DNA of 64,000 bases, taken from positions 124,001-188,000 of the forward strand of contig JAJHTX010000002.1 of NCBI GenBank assembly GCA_032164295.1. The letters run 5' to 3'. Below are positions 1 to 12,984 of the stretch, in pieces. Origin of the DNA: Inonotus obliquus (taxonomy: Eukaryota; Basidiomycota; Agaricomycetes; Hymenochaetales; Hymenochaetaceae). Both the position numbers and the translations under genes were made by a program. How positions within the stretch are numbered: the first letter of the stretch is position 1; each line of letters starts with the position of its first letter. The notes under the pieces are model-generated. The model made no database searches. It was not told the origin of the DNA and saw only the letters and a program-made list of their open reading frames with translations.

Positions 1-1
1 T

Positions 2-671
<670 letters not shown>

Positions 672-1811
672 TGCCACTGTGAAAGCCTATACTTAATGAG
701 CAAGTTCCTTCAGGAGGAAGCTCAGTCAATCCGTATATGACCGTCTAAGCCGTACCCTGATACTTTAGTTACAGCGGAGAATAGTGTTATAGTTTTTTCA
801 ACACTGAATGGTAACGGCGGTAATGCACGTCGTAAAAGACTGGAGGAAAGTGATGATGCATGTCGGTGAGTAAGATGGCTTGAAGTGCCTCGTGTGACGG
901 TCTCGAAGCATCACATAAGCGTTATGTGACACTAATCGTCAGCTTCGGCGATTCTATGCTATACCATAAATAAAAGGATGTCGTCGCCGACATTAATAGA
1001 AGAATAAGTATGCTGTGTGACTGTATAATAATAGTAATAGCCGCCGGGGTTGCCTCTCCGAGACGCTCACACCGCAGCTCGTCATTGAGCTCTCAAATTT
1101 CCACTGCACCATTGGAATGGGTTACTCGTAGGTAGCTCATGCTACTGTTGAAGAAAAAAGAAAATCAATGAACGAGGCGTGTCTACTTGTATCTGTGCCT
1201 GAAAGGCACCGGCGAGTATGCATGACAGGTTCTCTTTCACAAGCAGTGAGCGAAAAAGGATTGTGCGCCTCTTTCGTATAGTCCTGTGATCCCGGCAGAA
1301 GAGCTCTTGGGAAAACAGAAACTGAATTCGACGAATCGACCGAATAAATTCCATGTCCCCGTGTCTTCTTCGTGTCCTAAACTGCCCCGCTTGAGGTTGC
1401 TAGCAAAATCCATAGTGAAGGGTAATCACGAGGGCTCACGAGATTCCGCTCGAGGACCCGAGATGCGACGGCCACTCACAATGTATCGAGGTGTTCTCCT
1501 GCTGGATAAACTCGCGCCGCAAGTAGATGAAGCAGAATCAAACCATACGCAGCTCTTACGATGACAGTCAGCAATACCGACGGGGAACAAGCGATACTTG
1601 AACAGAATAACAGAATCAGGGCACGGATGAGGGGGGGGGAGACTACAGCCACCGAAACAGAAGCAGAGGAACAAAGTGAGAACGAATGTGGCATGCCCAA
1701 TGGTGGGCTAGTATAACAGCAATTATTTTATCACAAGAACGAATCGGTGAGATAGAGCATGCGCAACTAGAAGGATCTGATAGTGCAAGGAGAGAAGAAA
1801 GCACGAGGAAT
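672..1811. other. Intergenic region between XPB and the Chs7-type gene
   Basis: No coding sequence is recognised on either strand. It must hold the XPB promoter (right of 671) and the 3' end of the Chs7-type transcript. A run of G at about 1631-1639 and short open frames of 70-90 codons are present, but none shows a family motif or consistent splice sites. Confidence 0.6.
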
Positions 1812-3537
1812 TTAGTAATTGTAATCGTCCCATGATTCTGAAGAGGGACAAGATTGTCAATGACACGCTTTGAAATAACAATATCGACTAACCTTCTGTG
1901 ATACTTCTCCACCCTAAGAAAATTGCTCCGACGGCGGCTGTCTCAAGAATAGTTGCAATGAACCGACCATCAATTCTCGCGCTGGTATTCTGCATGGACA
2001 CGCATCAATATCATAATAGCTATGAGACCTTAAGTCCCGGATTACTCACTCTACAGATAACCCTGCCTAGGAGGAACCACGCAAGTTGTCCCAATACAAA
2101 CAAGACTGCAGCGGCGAGGTAATAAAGCATCGGCCGTCGTTCACGCAGGACGCCGAGTATGATGTACCCCATAATGAGGAAGTAAAGCAACGCGGCACTA
2201 CCAGAACGTTGTGAATATTCCGAGGCCACAACGAAATGGAAGCTACTTACGCGCCAGGCCAGATACTTGTAAGCACGAACAGTGGGATACTACGCACTGC
2301 TTCTGGAGGGTCTGAGGGTCCAAATGTGTCCGTAATGGTCAAGGCGACGTCCAGGGAAATGTACATCGTCGCAACGAAGAATAGGAGAGAGAATATGCCA
2401 ATTGGCTATGCAGAGTACATTGTCAGCAAAGCTATAGCTTCAAAGTCAGATCAACATGGGAAGCGTACTATCAAGGAGCTGAGTGTTCCATCTTCAACCA
2501 CTTGTGTTGCTACGAGAGCGTTTGCCAAGAGGGACCAGAATAAAGTTGCCACGACACCTGTAAGTGTTGCAATTAGAGCTTCTCAACCAATAGTAGTAAT
2601 CAGAACTACATACCTGCATGTATCGCAGTAAGGACCACAAGCGCCGTGCTACCTTGTTGAATGATCGCCCCAGTAGTGATGAGTTGCAAGGGTAGTGACA
2701 AAAGGTATAATACGAGGAAAATCCGTAACTCTGAGCGGCCTGACAATACGAATAGTTAGTCTAGTCCCGATATGCCAAACATCATTAAGAGCGCCAAATG
2801 GACAACAACAATCCCGTTGTATAGCAGCGAAAATGGAGAAAATCCGCCAAACTACCGTGGTCAATACGACCGAGAATCGGTAACAGTCAATTCCGCAGAT
2901 CAACAGTAAGAATTTAGACACTTCGCTCTCCCTTATCAACCGCACATGAAACCGACGTTTTGTGGGAGTATACAGGTTCACCCCATACGGAGGTGGGAAA
3001 TCACTAATTCTACGGCCACTGCGCAGCAGAATGGACATCACAGAATCATGCGATCACCGCTCCAAGGAAAGCGGGCGCAACTCGTCCACCGAGATATCCA
3101 GCTTGGCGAAAAAGCAGAAATAGAACGAATGAATACTCACCAACTGCCGCCTTTCTTCGAGAAGCCCATAATATCAACGCAATCACAACAAATATACTGA
3201 TACCGCATACGATGATATTCGCAATATTTCCGAGTGATCGACTCGAGGTGACCGAGTTGGTCTGTCCCACGAGCGGTATACCGCAGATAGGATTGATACC
3301 CACTGGCGCTGATTCAGGATTCGCAGATAAATCAACAAGTGTATCGTTCGAGTTGTCTTGCAACTAGACAGCAAATACGCGAGAAAATTCGGCACAAATG
3401 CAGCAAAAATGATTCCGGTGAGCGATTTATAGGGTCCATAACCAGCAAAGAGGACGTACCTGGCGGTAAAAGAGGTTACACCATGTGTAAGAGGGAGTAT
3501 CACGGCACAAAGGCTGGAAATCGCCAAAGCGGGCCAT
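1812..3537 (-). CDS. Chs7-type chitin synthase export chaperone, 313 aa
   Basis: A membrane chaperone of the ER that lets class IV chitin synthase leave for the cell surface (Chs7/Chs3p-domain family, PF12271 by recognition). Eight exons: 3460-3537, 3141-3363, 2614-2739, 2469-2557, 2251-2405, 2050-2197, 1893-1989 and 1812-1837; all joins keep frame and total 314 codons. The start MARFGDFQPLC fits the family opening. Hydrophobic helices follow: IIVCGISIFVVIALILW before RRKAAVGR, LITTGAIIQQGSTALVVL, LFWSLLANALVATQVVEDGT, IFSLLFFVATMYISLDVAL, LLYFLIMGYIILGVL and LYYLAAAVLFVLGQLAW. The DGRFIATILETAAVG block and the acidic tail EESWDDYNY are also family features. Intron 2 (2740-3140) is 401 nt, far longer than the other introns (53-96 nt). 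The gene looks intact. Confidence 0.93.
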
Positions 3538-4716
3538 GACCAGCTGATGTTATCAGTAAAATGAGGAAATCGTGAAGGTCGTCAAATGGTAGTCCGGTGC
3601 AATGAACTTGTTGAGTGGGGTTGTATCGCCTGAGGAGTGCAGGATGACTATTCGCCGAGAGATACGGGTGTGCCAGCGCCCGACGGCGGCTGCGGAGGAG
3701 AGTGAGATGCGAGTAGGTTACTGAGTGGGAAGAGGAAGGTTGTAAGTAAGTAGTGTGTACCTGTACACCACACGAGAAAGAAAGAGGGTTCAGTTCATTC
3801 GTGTGTGGGAATATTTTCCATCAAAGATCTCACGTGCTAAACCCAAATCGGGCGCATTCCCTGCCGGTTGCCGTTCTTATCTTCCGACTCTGCGCCGCGA
3901 GATCAAGTCCACAACCATGGGCAACTTCCAAAGCACACAACTTTCTGCATTGTACAACCCTATACTTTCCCTGTTTCACTTCCTTCTTAAGAACCCCATA
4001 TTCCATCAAATGTCGCCTATTCAATTGCTGCCGAAACGGGGACTTCCAGGCGCTCTTGATGATAAAAAAAAACATGCTTATGGCAACCACACCAAACCGG
4101 CAAAGGTCATCTCCATCCTCTTGGCTGACGGAGCGATGATGTGAACCTCACTCAAAGCTATCGTCCATTCAGTTTGCACAGCCTCTAACTCCGGCTAGTA
4201 CTGTGCCCAGCCCGAGTAGATCAGCCCATTTTTGATCGATCGGCAAATTTTGATTGCAGCAATGTGGGGAAGGGGAAATGGATGAGCATGGTAAGGTGTC
4301 AAGTTCCCCATGCCGAGATTGTTATAACTTCATACTTAACTTCTCTAGCGTATCTACACAACACTCACCGCAGTTCTACGCGCTTTACTAATATTTGCTT
4401 AAAAGGATGAAAGCAACGAGCTATTGACCGGAACATGGAGGGCATAATCGACTACACCTATCGCTGGTTTCGATAACATATTTATATGTATGGTTGGAGC
4501 AATACGAGACGGGAAGGCATCATTAGAATGATAGCGTGCGGAAAGAGTAATACTCTGCCTCAAATCAAATCGATGTGCTGGTTGCTTGCTCATTCTCACT
4601 AGGAAGGTGTGGCAGGTTTCTATGCGATAAAAAGAGACTCAACCAACCGTTATTTCTCAAGAAAAAAGCCGATGACGAAATACGTGGCGACCTCCACACC
4701 AACATCAACTCGGCAT
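3538..4716. other. Intergenic region, no recognised gene
   Basis: Open frames of about 130 codons lie on the plus strand at 3753-4144. One contains an ATG at 3917 in a good context, followed by GNFQSTQLSAL, which would give a 75-aa product. No family is recognised and no introns are evident. The rest shows nothing. The Chs7-type promoter must lie just right of 3537. Confidence 0.5.
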
Positions 4717-5988
4717 TCAATTTCGAGGACTGGGGGACGATAGGTGGTTAGTGCTCAGCTCAGAACGGAATGCGTCGTAACTGACTTACCTTGGAGGAGG
4801 AATTGAGCTGCTCGGATTTCTGGGTGGAATATTTTCAAAACAAATACTCGGCCCGCCTACTTTGCTGACGAGGGCTTCACGAAGACTTGAACGAGCATTC
4901 AATCTATGAACAATTGTCAGCATCCGGGGTATGAAAATACAGGTCGGACTGACAAAGCTAGTACACAGTTGAGATAAACTAAGTAAGATCAGTCAGAGAA
5001 TTGATATATGGTGTTTTAGATAATGAAGACTGACGGTTTGGGATAACCAAATCTACCATCAAATAAATGAATGAATCTGGTGCAGCTAAGACGCTGACCA
5101 AAGCCATTACAGCCCAAAGGGCAGTCACAAGGCCAGAGCCAATAGTATATATGACAAGGCGCTTGATAATCGAGTCCGTCCTTCCGATCCCGGAGCGGCT
5201 TCTCCAAAGCAAGTAAACCAGAACAGACGCAAGTAGGGAATCAGTGAAGAGCACGATGCAGTTTAATGCCAGCTCTGTAGGGAAAGCTTTGGATAACTGC
5301 GGTGGTTCAGTCAAGTTATAAACTTGACCGAAATAGGCGAGGTTTATTGAGAATTGCGCAGCGACGGACAAGCATAGTATTCCCGTCAGAATGGGATTTT
5401 TGTCGCTTACTTTAATGGCTTCAGCATTCTCGCACGAAACACAGACCTTCTTTACACTTACTATACCAAGCGCGTCGGATGAAGATAGTTTGCACCATGA
5501 CGTTGATGAATGAATTGATCAAAGCATTTAGAGTTAAGGTTCTGTAGAAAGACTGTAAGAAGGGAATTGCTTCATATTATGAAGCTGACGTGCATACCTT
5601 GGCAAGCTTATCAACAACGACTGGTCATAAATTCCCTTCACGAGATACACGTAGCTGGAATGCAAGAGGAAAATCTGCTGCACTATATCAAGCATCCATA
5701 TCAACAGGATGTTTATCTTGAGCCAGGGTTTGTCCGTCCTCCAGTATCTCTGTGTAACTCTATGAGCATGTACTGAGAAACAACAGGTTGTGCTGCGCAC
5801 CTCAAAATATAGGTACACCTGGAGACATACAACCCCCCATAATCTATCAGAAAGTCAACCTGGAGCAAGTCTCTCTTGATAGAAAGGCGTACACCGAGGA
5901 GAACCTAGGACATGCACCATCAGTTACTCCCACCATGGGGGATGCTGTGAATTTCAGGATCACTTACACTACTGCAAGGAAAATACAT
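4717..5988 (-). CDS. DUF6534-type seven-helix membrane protein, about 280 aa
   Basis: A multi-pass membrane protein of a family greatly expanded in Agaricomycetes; function unknown. Proposed exons: 5968-5988, 5860-5904, 5801-5818, 5598-5749, 5462-5541, 5035-5409, 4954-4978, 4790-4903 and 4717-4729. Family marks are clear from exon 3 on: VYLYFERYWRTDKPWLK, the first long helix ILLIWMLDIVQQIFLL, NALINSFINVMVQTIFI, then SDKNPILTGI, LLWRSRSGIGRTDSII, LVIYTIGSGLVTALWAVMAL, and the closing block YLNCVLALLNARSSLRE. Two donors are GTCAGT. The first two exons and the 41-nt intron at 5819-5859 are weakly supported, so the N-terminus (MYFPCSS) may be wrong. The last exon adds only SPRN. Read without splicing the gene looks broken; with these introns it is open throughout. 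Confidence 0.82.
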
Positions 5989-7122
5989 CCAAACTAGATG
6001 GCCGGTTAGACGAAGTTTCACAAAAGGTGGAGTGCAAGGCTCACTGTACTATCGAAGTGAGACGGAGGAATGGGGGCCATACTGTAGAAACATTTGACAG
6101 GTGCCGCCCCCTGAAGGCTACGTACTGATTTAAAGAAAACTTCGGTGAGAAGAAAGGAAGGTATGTATAGTTGTAACGGTCCCTTTGACTCTTCTTTTAC
6201 AGAATCATCACTTCCGCATCAACCGGAAGCTCTCTAAACGTTTCTCGAATCGCAAGGCCACACTATATCAAAGGGGGCCGCATCCAGCGGGGCCCGGTAA
6301 TGGCTATCGTTACACGCATTGATGAACATACGTCCCAGTACTGCAATGTCTTGAAAGAAGGACTGCCAATGCGACCAGTTACAACCAGAAACTAGAAGGT
6401 ATGCCCGTGAGGTGAGGCAGCGGCGCCTTGACAGGTTGTTTTTGGCGGCCTCTGATCGAAACATGGCTGATGGCATCTGAGCGCGGGTCCGTGGAAGTGG
6501 TGCCATTCCGAGAGGAATTTCCAATCTTCTATGGGTCACACCGTCGAATCAAAGGGGAGGGAAGCAACGACACGGATGCACCCATTTATCAAACGCTTCG
6601 AGCTCCGCTGTGTGCTCATTTCAAAGGCGCAATCAAAGGCGTTTGCGTAAAATATAACTCATTTTAGACTTGAAGGCTTCAGTAATGGGTCAAGTCTAGT
6701 AACAGTACTATGTAGTAGGGGTCAGAAACGAAACTCATCGTATTGAGAGTCCGCTTACATGTGATTATTATTTTCAACGCGACCGCTCAGTTCAATTGTA
6801 AGAGCTAGCATGAGGAAGAGATCATCTGGGGTAGCGTCAAGGCCGATACTGAATTCAGACCTGCAGCCATCGCGGCCTCTTGTCCACTGTGGACAGCTCA
6901 ATGGCCCGAACCCGATGTCGACCTCACAGAATGCTATTTGAATACTGAGCGAGCATTGCGTGATTAGCGGAGGTTTGCTGCGAAGGACACAAGGCGTTGG
7001 TCAAACCTGATTGCATTAAGCAATGCTCGTGGTACCAAATGACCGGAGAATCAAAATCTATCAAGTGGCTATCCATCCAACTTATTCTAATCCATCGTGC
7101 ACTTAACGTTAACGTGTAGTGG
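5989..7122. other. Intergenic region, no recognised gene
   Basis: Short open frames exist on both strands (minus 6234-6539, plus 6428-6667) without family motifs or paired splice sites. Nothing else is seen. The left part should contain the promoter of the DUF6534 gene, the right part the 3' end of the aminopeptidase transcript. Confidence 0.5.
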
Positions 7123-9354
7123 CTAACTCGACGCTAATCGACTAGCAAATTCAACCAATGCCCTACAAGTGTCGCAAATAATAAGTTCCATAGAGTAACA
7201 TGGAGAATCATGAGCCATCACTCACCTCGTAGGGCGTCCAGTCATACCCTTATACTGATACGGCTCATTCCTCGTAGCCTCCATACTTCCAGCAATATCA
7301 ATATGTGCCCATCTCAGCCTAGCGTCTCTGTCCTCTCCATCACCATCCTCGTCTATACCATCCACGAAAGATCGCAAGAATAATGCCGCAGTGCAACACC
7401 CTCCGGGTTTCCCGCCCGTATTGCACAAATCTGCGTTGGAACCATTTATTTGTGGAGCATAAGCCGAATCGAGTGGCATCCGCCAAAAACGATCAAACTC
7501 GTGTTCACCAGCTACGTGCAGTTCTTGCCAGAGGCTGTCGGAAGACTAGGATATTTCGTATTGATATGAGCAAGAAGGCTATGGCGGTGCGGGGTGAAAC
7601 CAAGACTCACAGAGAAGACACCTGAGTAAACGTTGCCGAGTCCAATCTCCATCGCTCTAAAAAACATTAATAAATGGACGATTCTTATAGAAAGGAAAAT
7701 GAGTCAAACCCAGTGAGAGTAGCGACATCTACCAGTGTATGCACGTTGAATGCCGTTGACGCGTAGTAGAGAGCATCTCATAAGTGGGCATTAGCACACA
7801 AACGTTGCGTCATAACGTCAAAAACATACCAGCAAGGATGAGCCTGCCCTCAGCATCTGTGTTGTCAATCTCAATAGACTTGCCGTTCATTGCGTAAACT
7901 CTATCATTGAAGCTTGTGTTAGTAAAGAACTAAAGACACAGGTAGTGCAAGACTGACTGACATGTCACCGGGCTTATTGGCAGATGGGCCGGGCATATTC
8001 TCGCAGAGTGGAGTAACGACGATTAGGTTGACTGGGATCCGTAAACGCGCGATAGCCAGTCCAGCAGCGCAGACCGTAGCCGCACCACCCATGTCACCGC
8101 GCATGAGTTTCATATTCTAATAAACAAGGTATTAAGGTTGTTAACTAATGAAACATATGTAATAGCTCCTATACCGAACTGGGTTTGAGCGAGATGCCTC
8201 CGGTGTCGAAGGTGATGCCCTTCCCTACAAACACAAGCGGCTGGGACTGTGGGTCAACGGAACCTTTATAATGGCTAGAATGATCGTCAGTCTGAGGGCA
8301 TAAAATAACTCTTATGGCAAATTATACATTTCCAGCAGCTTTGGAGGTTCTGAGGAGCCTTTTGCGACACTAAGGAACGAACGCTGTTGGATTGATAAGC
8401 ACAAAATCAACCAGAAACTACCACTTTACTTACCATCCCCCTTTCCCGCGCCCAAGCTATACATGACGACAAGTTCAGGGACATCCGTAGCCTACGATCA
8501 AATAAAACCTCACCTTCATCCCGGACGATGATTTCAACACCTTGAAGACCCTCCGCCTCCCTCTTGATACGTTCGCAGAATATCTACACGGAAAATCGCT
8601 AAGGCAGGAAATTAAATTGAGAACCGAGAAATAGATATCATACAGATGGTGTCATCATATTTCCGGGAAGCTCCATGAGCTGAGAATAGTCAGCATGACT
8701 CATGCCCATCGCAGAATACGGGACACACCTCTCGCGCGAGAATCTGCGCCTCCGCGAAGATAGTACCCCGACTCCAAGCGTCCGAATCGCTGCCAGGCGA
8801 TGGTGAGATAAGTATGTCTTAGTTCATATTTGAGTCAACGAGAAAAACATTCCAAAACATCCTGATCACGCACCTTTCCCAGGATTCGCATCCTTCCCCG
8901 TCTTAAGAGTGAACGAGTGTAGACCAAGCCTGGCACCAACCGCAGTAGCATGCGCATCGGCAACATCTCCGCTCGCATCCACCTGGACGACTTTGACACC
9001 AGCACTCAAAGCCAAGTCACGCACTTTCGAGATGCCAGTTCCCGCGGCCTTTCGAATGGTCTCGCGGCGCGCTTCCGAAGATTTCTTCGCCCACGACGCA
9101 CTGTCCCCAAGACTGACGAGACTCTTGACTGAGCTATCCTCGAAAATCACACGTGCATCGAGCGCCTTACTGGACCCGGAAGTCCGGGCAGTTATCCAGA
9201 GCCTCTGCGCCTCTGATTCCGACGTACTGTTGCCTGTCTGGACCAAGTAGACGAATGCATCTGGGGAAGAGGCAGAAGACGACATGTGTCTCGCAGCGAC
9301 GCAGCGACCTGCGTGGCTTGTGAAGTGTTGCAACCGAGAGACACCTCTGAGCAT
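7123..9354 (-). CDS. M17 leucine aminopeptidase, 517 aa, probably mitochondrial
   Basis: Two-metal aminopeptidase that trims N-terminal residues from peptides. Thirteen exons: 8874-9354, 8729-8817, 8644-8679, 8514-8583, 8434-8456, 8328-8383, 8175-8274, 7962-8116, 7830-7900, 7710-7776, 7611-7656, 7226-7545 and 7123-7162; every junction is GT-AG and in phase. The metal ligands and catalytic residues of the family are visible: K270 and D275 in [18 protein letters not shown]293 in [15 protein letters not shown]352 and E354 with R356 in [11 protein letters not shown]. The first 27 residues ([18 protein letters not shown]) are basic, without acids, as in a mitochondrial presequence; a second Met at 24 could start a cytosolic form. 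The C-terminal domain ends [17 protein letters not shown]. The gene is divergent from the SDR gene, 283 bp apart. Confidence 0.95.
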
Positions 9355-9637
9355 GTGAAAGAGCTCGAGTGGAAAAGCCTTTGTAAGAAGAACGAGGTAG
9401 TATTTTTCTGTGCAAGCATTCCTGTGACGTGACCGTTCTCGCGTCGCGTCACTCGCAGGACGTCACCTCCGAATATTATGTAAACAATTCAAACACTTCC
9501 TCTCTCCTCTTCATGCTTTCTTCATGCTTTCATACGGACTATTTCTGTCCACAATGCTTGCTAAGCAAATGTTATAGCTCTCTTTTAAATGCACATTCCC
9601 ACTGCTAAGAGTCACGTCGCCTTCCACCATCCCGACA
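9355..9637. promoter_or_regulatory. Shared promoter of the aminopeptidase (-) and SDR (+) genes
   Basis: The two start codons face away from each other across 283 bp, so the region must drive both. It is rich in C/T runs near 9500-9530 (plus strand) and has a TTTTAAA stretch near 9583-9589 that could act as a TATA element for the plus gene. No further motif can be assigned. Confidence 0.5.
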
Positions 9638-10556
9638 ATGGCAACGCTTGCAGGAAAGACGGTCCTCATAGTTGGAGGCTCTTCAGGCATTGGTTATGGT
9701 GTCGCTAAGGCCTCTCTGTTGTCGCGCGCATCAAAAGTCATCATCGGCTCTTCGTCTCAAGCAAAGATTGAATCAGCCCTCGTGAGGTTGAAGAGTGATG
9801 TAGCAGCAATAGGGCTGACGGCGGAAGGAACGCTTTCTGGAGAGGTAGTGGATGCAAAGGATTCGAAGAGTGTGAAGGCGTTGTTTGAACGTGTGGGTGA
9901 AATAGATCATCTCGTCTGGACCAGTGGCGACGGCCTACGTCTTGGGTTCCCAAACATAGATCTCGACGCGAATAAAGGTATATGATCCTGACTGCCTTGG
10001 TGTATTGAACTTTATGCTAAATCTCTTTCTTCAGACTTTTTTGATGTGCGTTTTTGGGGCGCTTTCACTGCAGCTCAAGTGGCAAAGATCCGTCCTGGAG
10101 GCTCGGTCACGCTTACCGTTGGCTCTGTTGTCGTCAAACCACGTAAGGGTTGGTCACTCGCAGCAGGGCTTATGGGCGCCGTTGATTCCCTCACTCGTGG
10201 ACTTGCCGTTGACTTGGCGCCTATCCGTGTTAATGTGATCAGTCCCGGTGTCGTCAAGACGGAGGTCCGTTGTTCTGTTGAAACTCTTAATTGTCTTGTC
10301 TGATGCGACTGCCATTACAGCTCTGGGATCCGATGGCGCCAGAAGTGAGGCAGAAAATATTTGAGGACAGTGCGAAGACATTATTAGTTCAACATGTTGC
10401 GGAACCAGACGAAATTGCTGAAGCGTACCTCTTCTGTATGAAGTAAGGGCTTGCGCACCTCCGATCCTTAGATGTATACTCATTCCACTGGATTCTAGGT
10501 GCCAATATATCACAGGTCAGCGAATTGAAGTTGATGGTGGTGCGAAATTTGTTTGA
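9638..10556 (+). CDS. SDR-like NAD(P)-binding protein, 249 aa, lacking the YxxxK pair
   Basis: Short-chain dehydrogenase fold. Four exons: 9638-9977, 10035-10264, 10321-10442 and 10499-10556, all in phase. The nucleotide-binding loop is GGSSGIG at residues 13-19; the later SDR blocks IRVNVISPGVVKTE and YITGQRIEVDGGAKFV are present. The catalytic YxxxK motif is not: by counting back from SLTRGLAVDL the Tyr and Lys positions hold Ala and Met (region WSLAAGLMGAVD). I recall SDR-like fungal proteins with the same GWS-type replacement, so this may be a lineage with a different role rather than a dead enzyme. Substrate unknown. A decayed relative lies at 22918-23370. Confidence 0.87.
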
Positions 10557-10612
10557 AGGAGAGACGAACACAGGATGCGCTGTGTGCTTTGATTAATGCA
10601 GAATGAATACGA

Positions 10613-10618
10613 AATAAA
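10613..10618 (+). terminator. Candidate poly(A) signal of the SDR gene
   Basis: AATAAA, 57 nt past the SDR stop codon, at a spacing that fits a 3' end signal. The next gene ends at 10683 on the other strand, so the two transcripts converge within 126 bp. Confidence 0.4.
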
Positions 10619-10682
10619 GAGTGTGAATATTACATTCCCTATGACAAGATTTCTGCCATAGAATCTATGATGCATGTCACTT

Positions 10683-11872
10683 CTACAACCCACGGAACGT
10701 CCTAAACTGTCTTGTCAAACGGGCGATTTGACCCGGGGTAAATTCTCTCAAGCAAAAGTCGAACGAGTAATTCATAAAGTTATCTGTTCGTGTCGTTAAT
10801 TGAGTAGAATTAGACAAGGATGAAATACTACGACTTACGGATAGGATCAACTCCGGGAGAAGAACAGGTATTACGGCCGATCGGGCACCCTTCAGATGGG
10901 AATGCCTCTGCTGGTGTGTCGTCAACAAGATCACCTGAACCGGTGCATCCCTAAGTGCAATTGAGAATACATTATCAGCAACAAAGTCAACTCGACGAGC
11001 AGGAGCCACGCGTACCCCTTGGAATGTATGGAACAGGCCAAGCCAGTGTCCAACCTCGTGCGTTAGAGTCTATTTTCGCCATTTCAGTGGTAGAGATAGT
11101 TTCCGAGTGTGAGAAATTACAAAATTTCAGTTGGATAATGCTGTGACTTACCCGACCCTCATTGAAATTTTCTGTTGTTCCCTCAGGTAGACTCGAGAAG
11201 AGTATAACAACACCATCATCTGTCGGATTATTTCCAAGCCAACTCGGTAGGGTCGCGTATCCAAGTAGGCCTTCCCCGGTACCGTTGTTGAATCCAACCG
11301 AATACACGTTCAAGTCGGCTGCACCACCGACTCGCAGAGTAGTTTTCATATCTGTCTGAAACGACGAGCTTGGACCGACGTTGTTGAACCACTCGCTATC
11401 TACCGTCCGCGTGACATTGGCAAGTGAAAAAGATAACCCGGTGCTTGCGAAATCAGAATTGAGTACGCTGATTTGTTGTTGGATTTGCGAATCTCTGTAA
11501 ATATTGTCAATCGGGGATGGAGACGAATTTCTAGTGGCTTGCGTACGGGACATTTCCACCAGCAGCAGTCTCATCTTCCGAGATAACATGGAAGAAGACC
11601 GAGACGTTAGTTGCTGCAGCTGCGACTGCGGCTGCGAGTTGGCGGGCTGAGTCCAGCTCAGCCACTTTCGTCTGGAAGTCATTCTCTGAGGCTTGAATAT
11701 CCTCATCCGAGAGTTCCATACCGCAAACCCTAGAACAGAATTGAGATGAACATACACTTACGATAATATGTGAAGTATCCACTGACCTGTATGTAGAGTT
11801 GAGGACTCCGAGGGGTCTTGAAAGACCGCCTATAGCTAAGGAAAAGACGAGGAACAGACTTCCGACGAACAT
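10683..11872 (-). CDS. Secreted M43-type metalloprotease A, 292 aa
   Basis: Zinc endopeptidase of the pappalysin-like (metzincin) type, expected outside the cell. Six exons: 11787-11872, 11547-11729, 11152-11494, 11016-11069, 10839-10950 and 10683-10783. A signal peptide (MFVGSLFLVFSLAIGGLSRP) opens the protein. The zinc motif H208-E-V-G-H212-W-L-G-L-F-H218 fills exon 4, and the Met-turn (M263 in HNFMNY) follows. Cysteines flank the active site ([28 protein letters not shown]). Exon 4 is 54 nt and exon 5 is 112 nt, as in all its paralogues here. It is the most diverged of the four intact copies: it reads YSFDFCLREFTPGQ where the others read [11 protein letters not shown]. Substrate unknown. 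Confidence 0.92.
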
Positions 11873-12984
11873 GGTACGCAGTACTTGGGCTTCTCAAAAG
11901 CCGGTTATAGAGGGTAAAGGAGAGACGGAAAGCGAATGAGCGAAGGTGAGCGGAAGTTTGACAAAGGTCTGAGGTTGTCTGAGTTACATGGCTGCTTTAT
12001 ATCGGAAAACAATTATACCCAGCCACGCTTGGCATCACATGGGCCTCGATGGTGGGTTGTGGCTTCAACACCTTTCGTCTCATACTGTTGCAAAAAAAGT
12101 GGGTGGCACCGTTGAAGCGTCCATGAACATAATCGAACGAGCTGGAAAGGAACGTCCGTGTGATAATACATGCTCCGGATCATTGTCAGGATAACACTGA
12201 GTGCTAGAAACAAAGATGAGAAGGAACGGGCACGTGTGACAGGGTGCTGGCAACACAATAGAGGAAGCATAACGACCACCCACAGCAAGTAGTGACTTCA
12301 CGTGGAATGGAGGGCCATCATCGCTCATGGTTGGCTTGAGTACACTTTCTGGTTAATTTGAAGAAGGTGCAATATCACAGTAATACCAGCCAGACAATAT
12401 TAGTTCTGCCCGACTAAGGTGAGTATGTGGATGGCGATAACCTGGCTGGGCAAGAAAAGAGGAGAAACTCATCCTTCGCTAGCAGCATGGGCCGTGTCAG
12501 CACTCGTGTTCATATACACCTAGTCTAATTGTGATTTGAGGAGCTACCCTGCCAAGCGAAAACAAACAGACGACCGAGTCTGAACCAAGAGGGATGATTG
12601 ACAAAATGCCAAGCCAAGCACAAGTTCACAAATGCCAAGAGGGCCCTTTGGGTCAGGGTGGACGAGGCTCTGCGGCTGCTGGGGGGTGGGTTCGTTGGTG
12701 ATGGTAACTTTCAGAGAATGTCGAAGTCACCATGCATCCTGTTCGACCTTTATGTCATCGTAAGGATATAGTCATATATACACTGTATACGATTCGGCAA
12801 AAAGACACGGTTACCTGGGCGAATGCTGAGATTTCGGTATGCTGCTACAGCTCGTATTCAACCTCTAGGAATTGTCTATACATACGGACTGTGACACCGG
12901 ACTTCCTATAGCAATTGGTTCTGTGGTGCACCGTAGGCTTGATCGGGTATACATGGCTTCTGGGTAGTGATACACACACTCGAA
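11873..12984. other. Intergenic region between protease genes A and B
   Basis: Holds the promoter of protease A and the 3' end of protease B. No coding sequence, RNA gene or repeat recognised. A G-rich tract lies around 12675-12690. Confidence 0.5.

Noticed and set aside
3753..4144. Two overlapping open frames of about 130 codons
   Set aside because: They lie in different frames of the same bases, show no motif and no splice partners.
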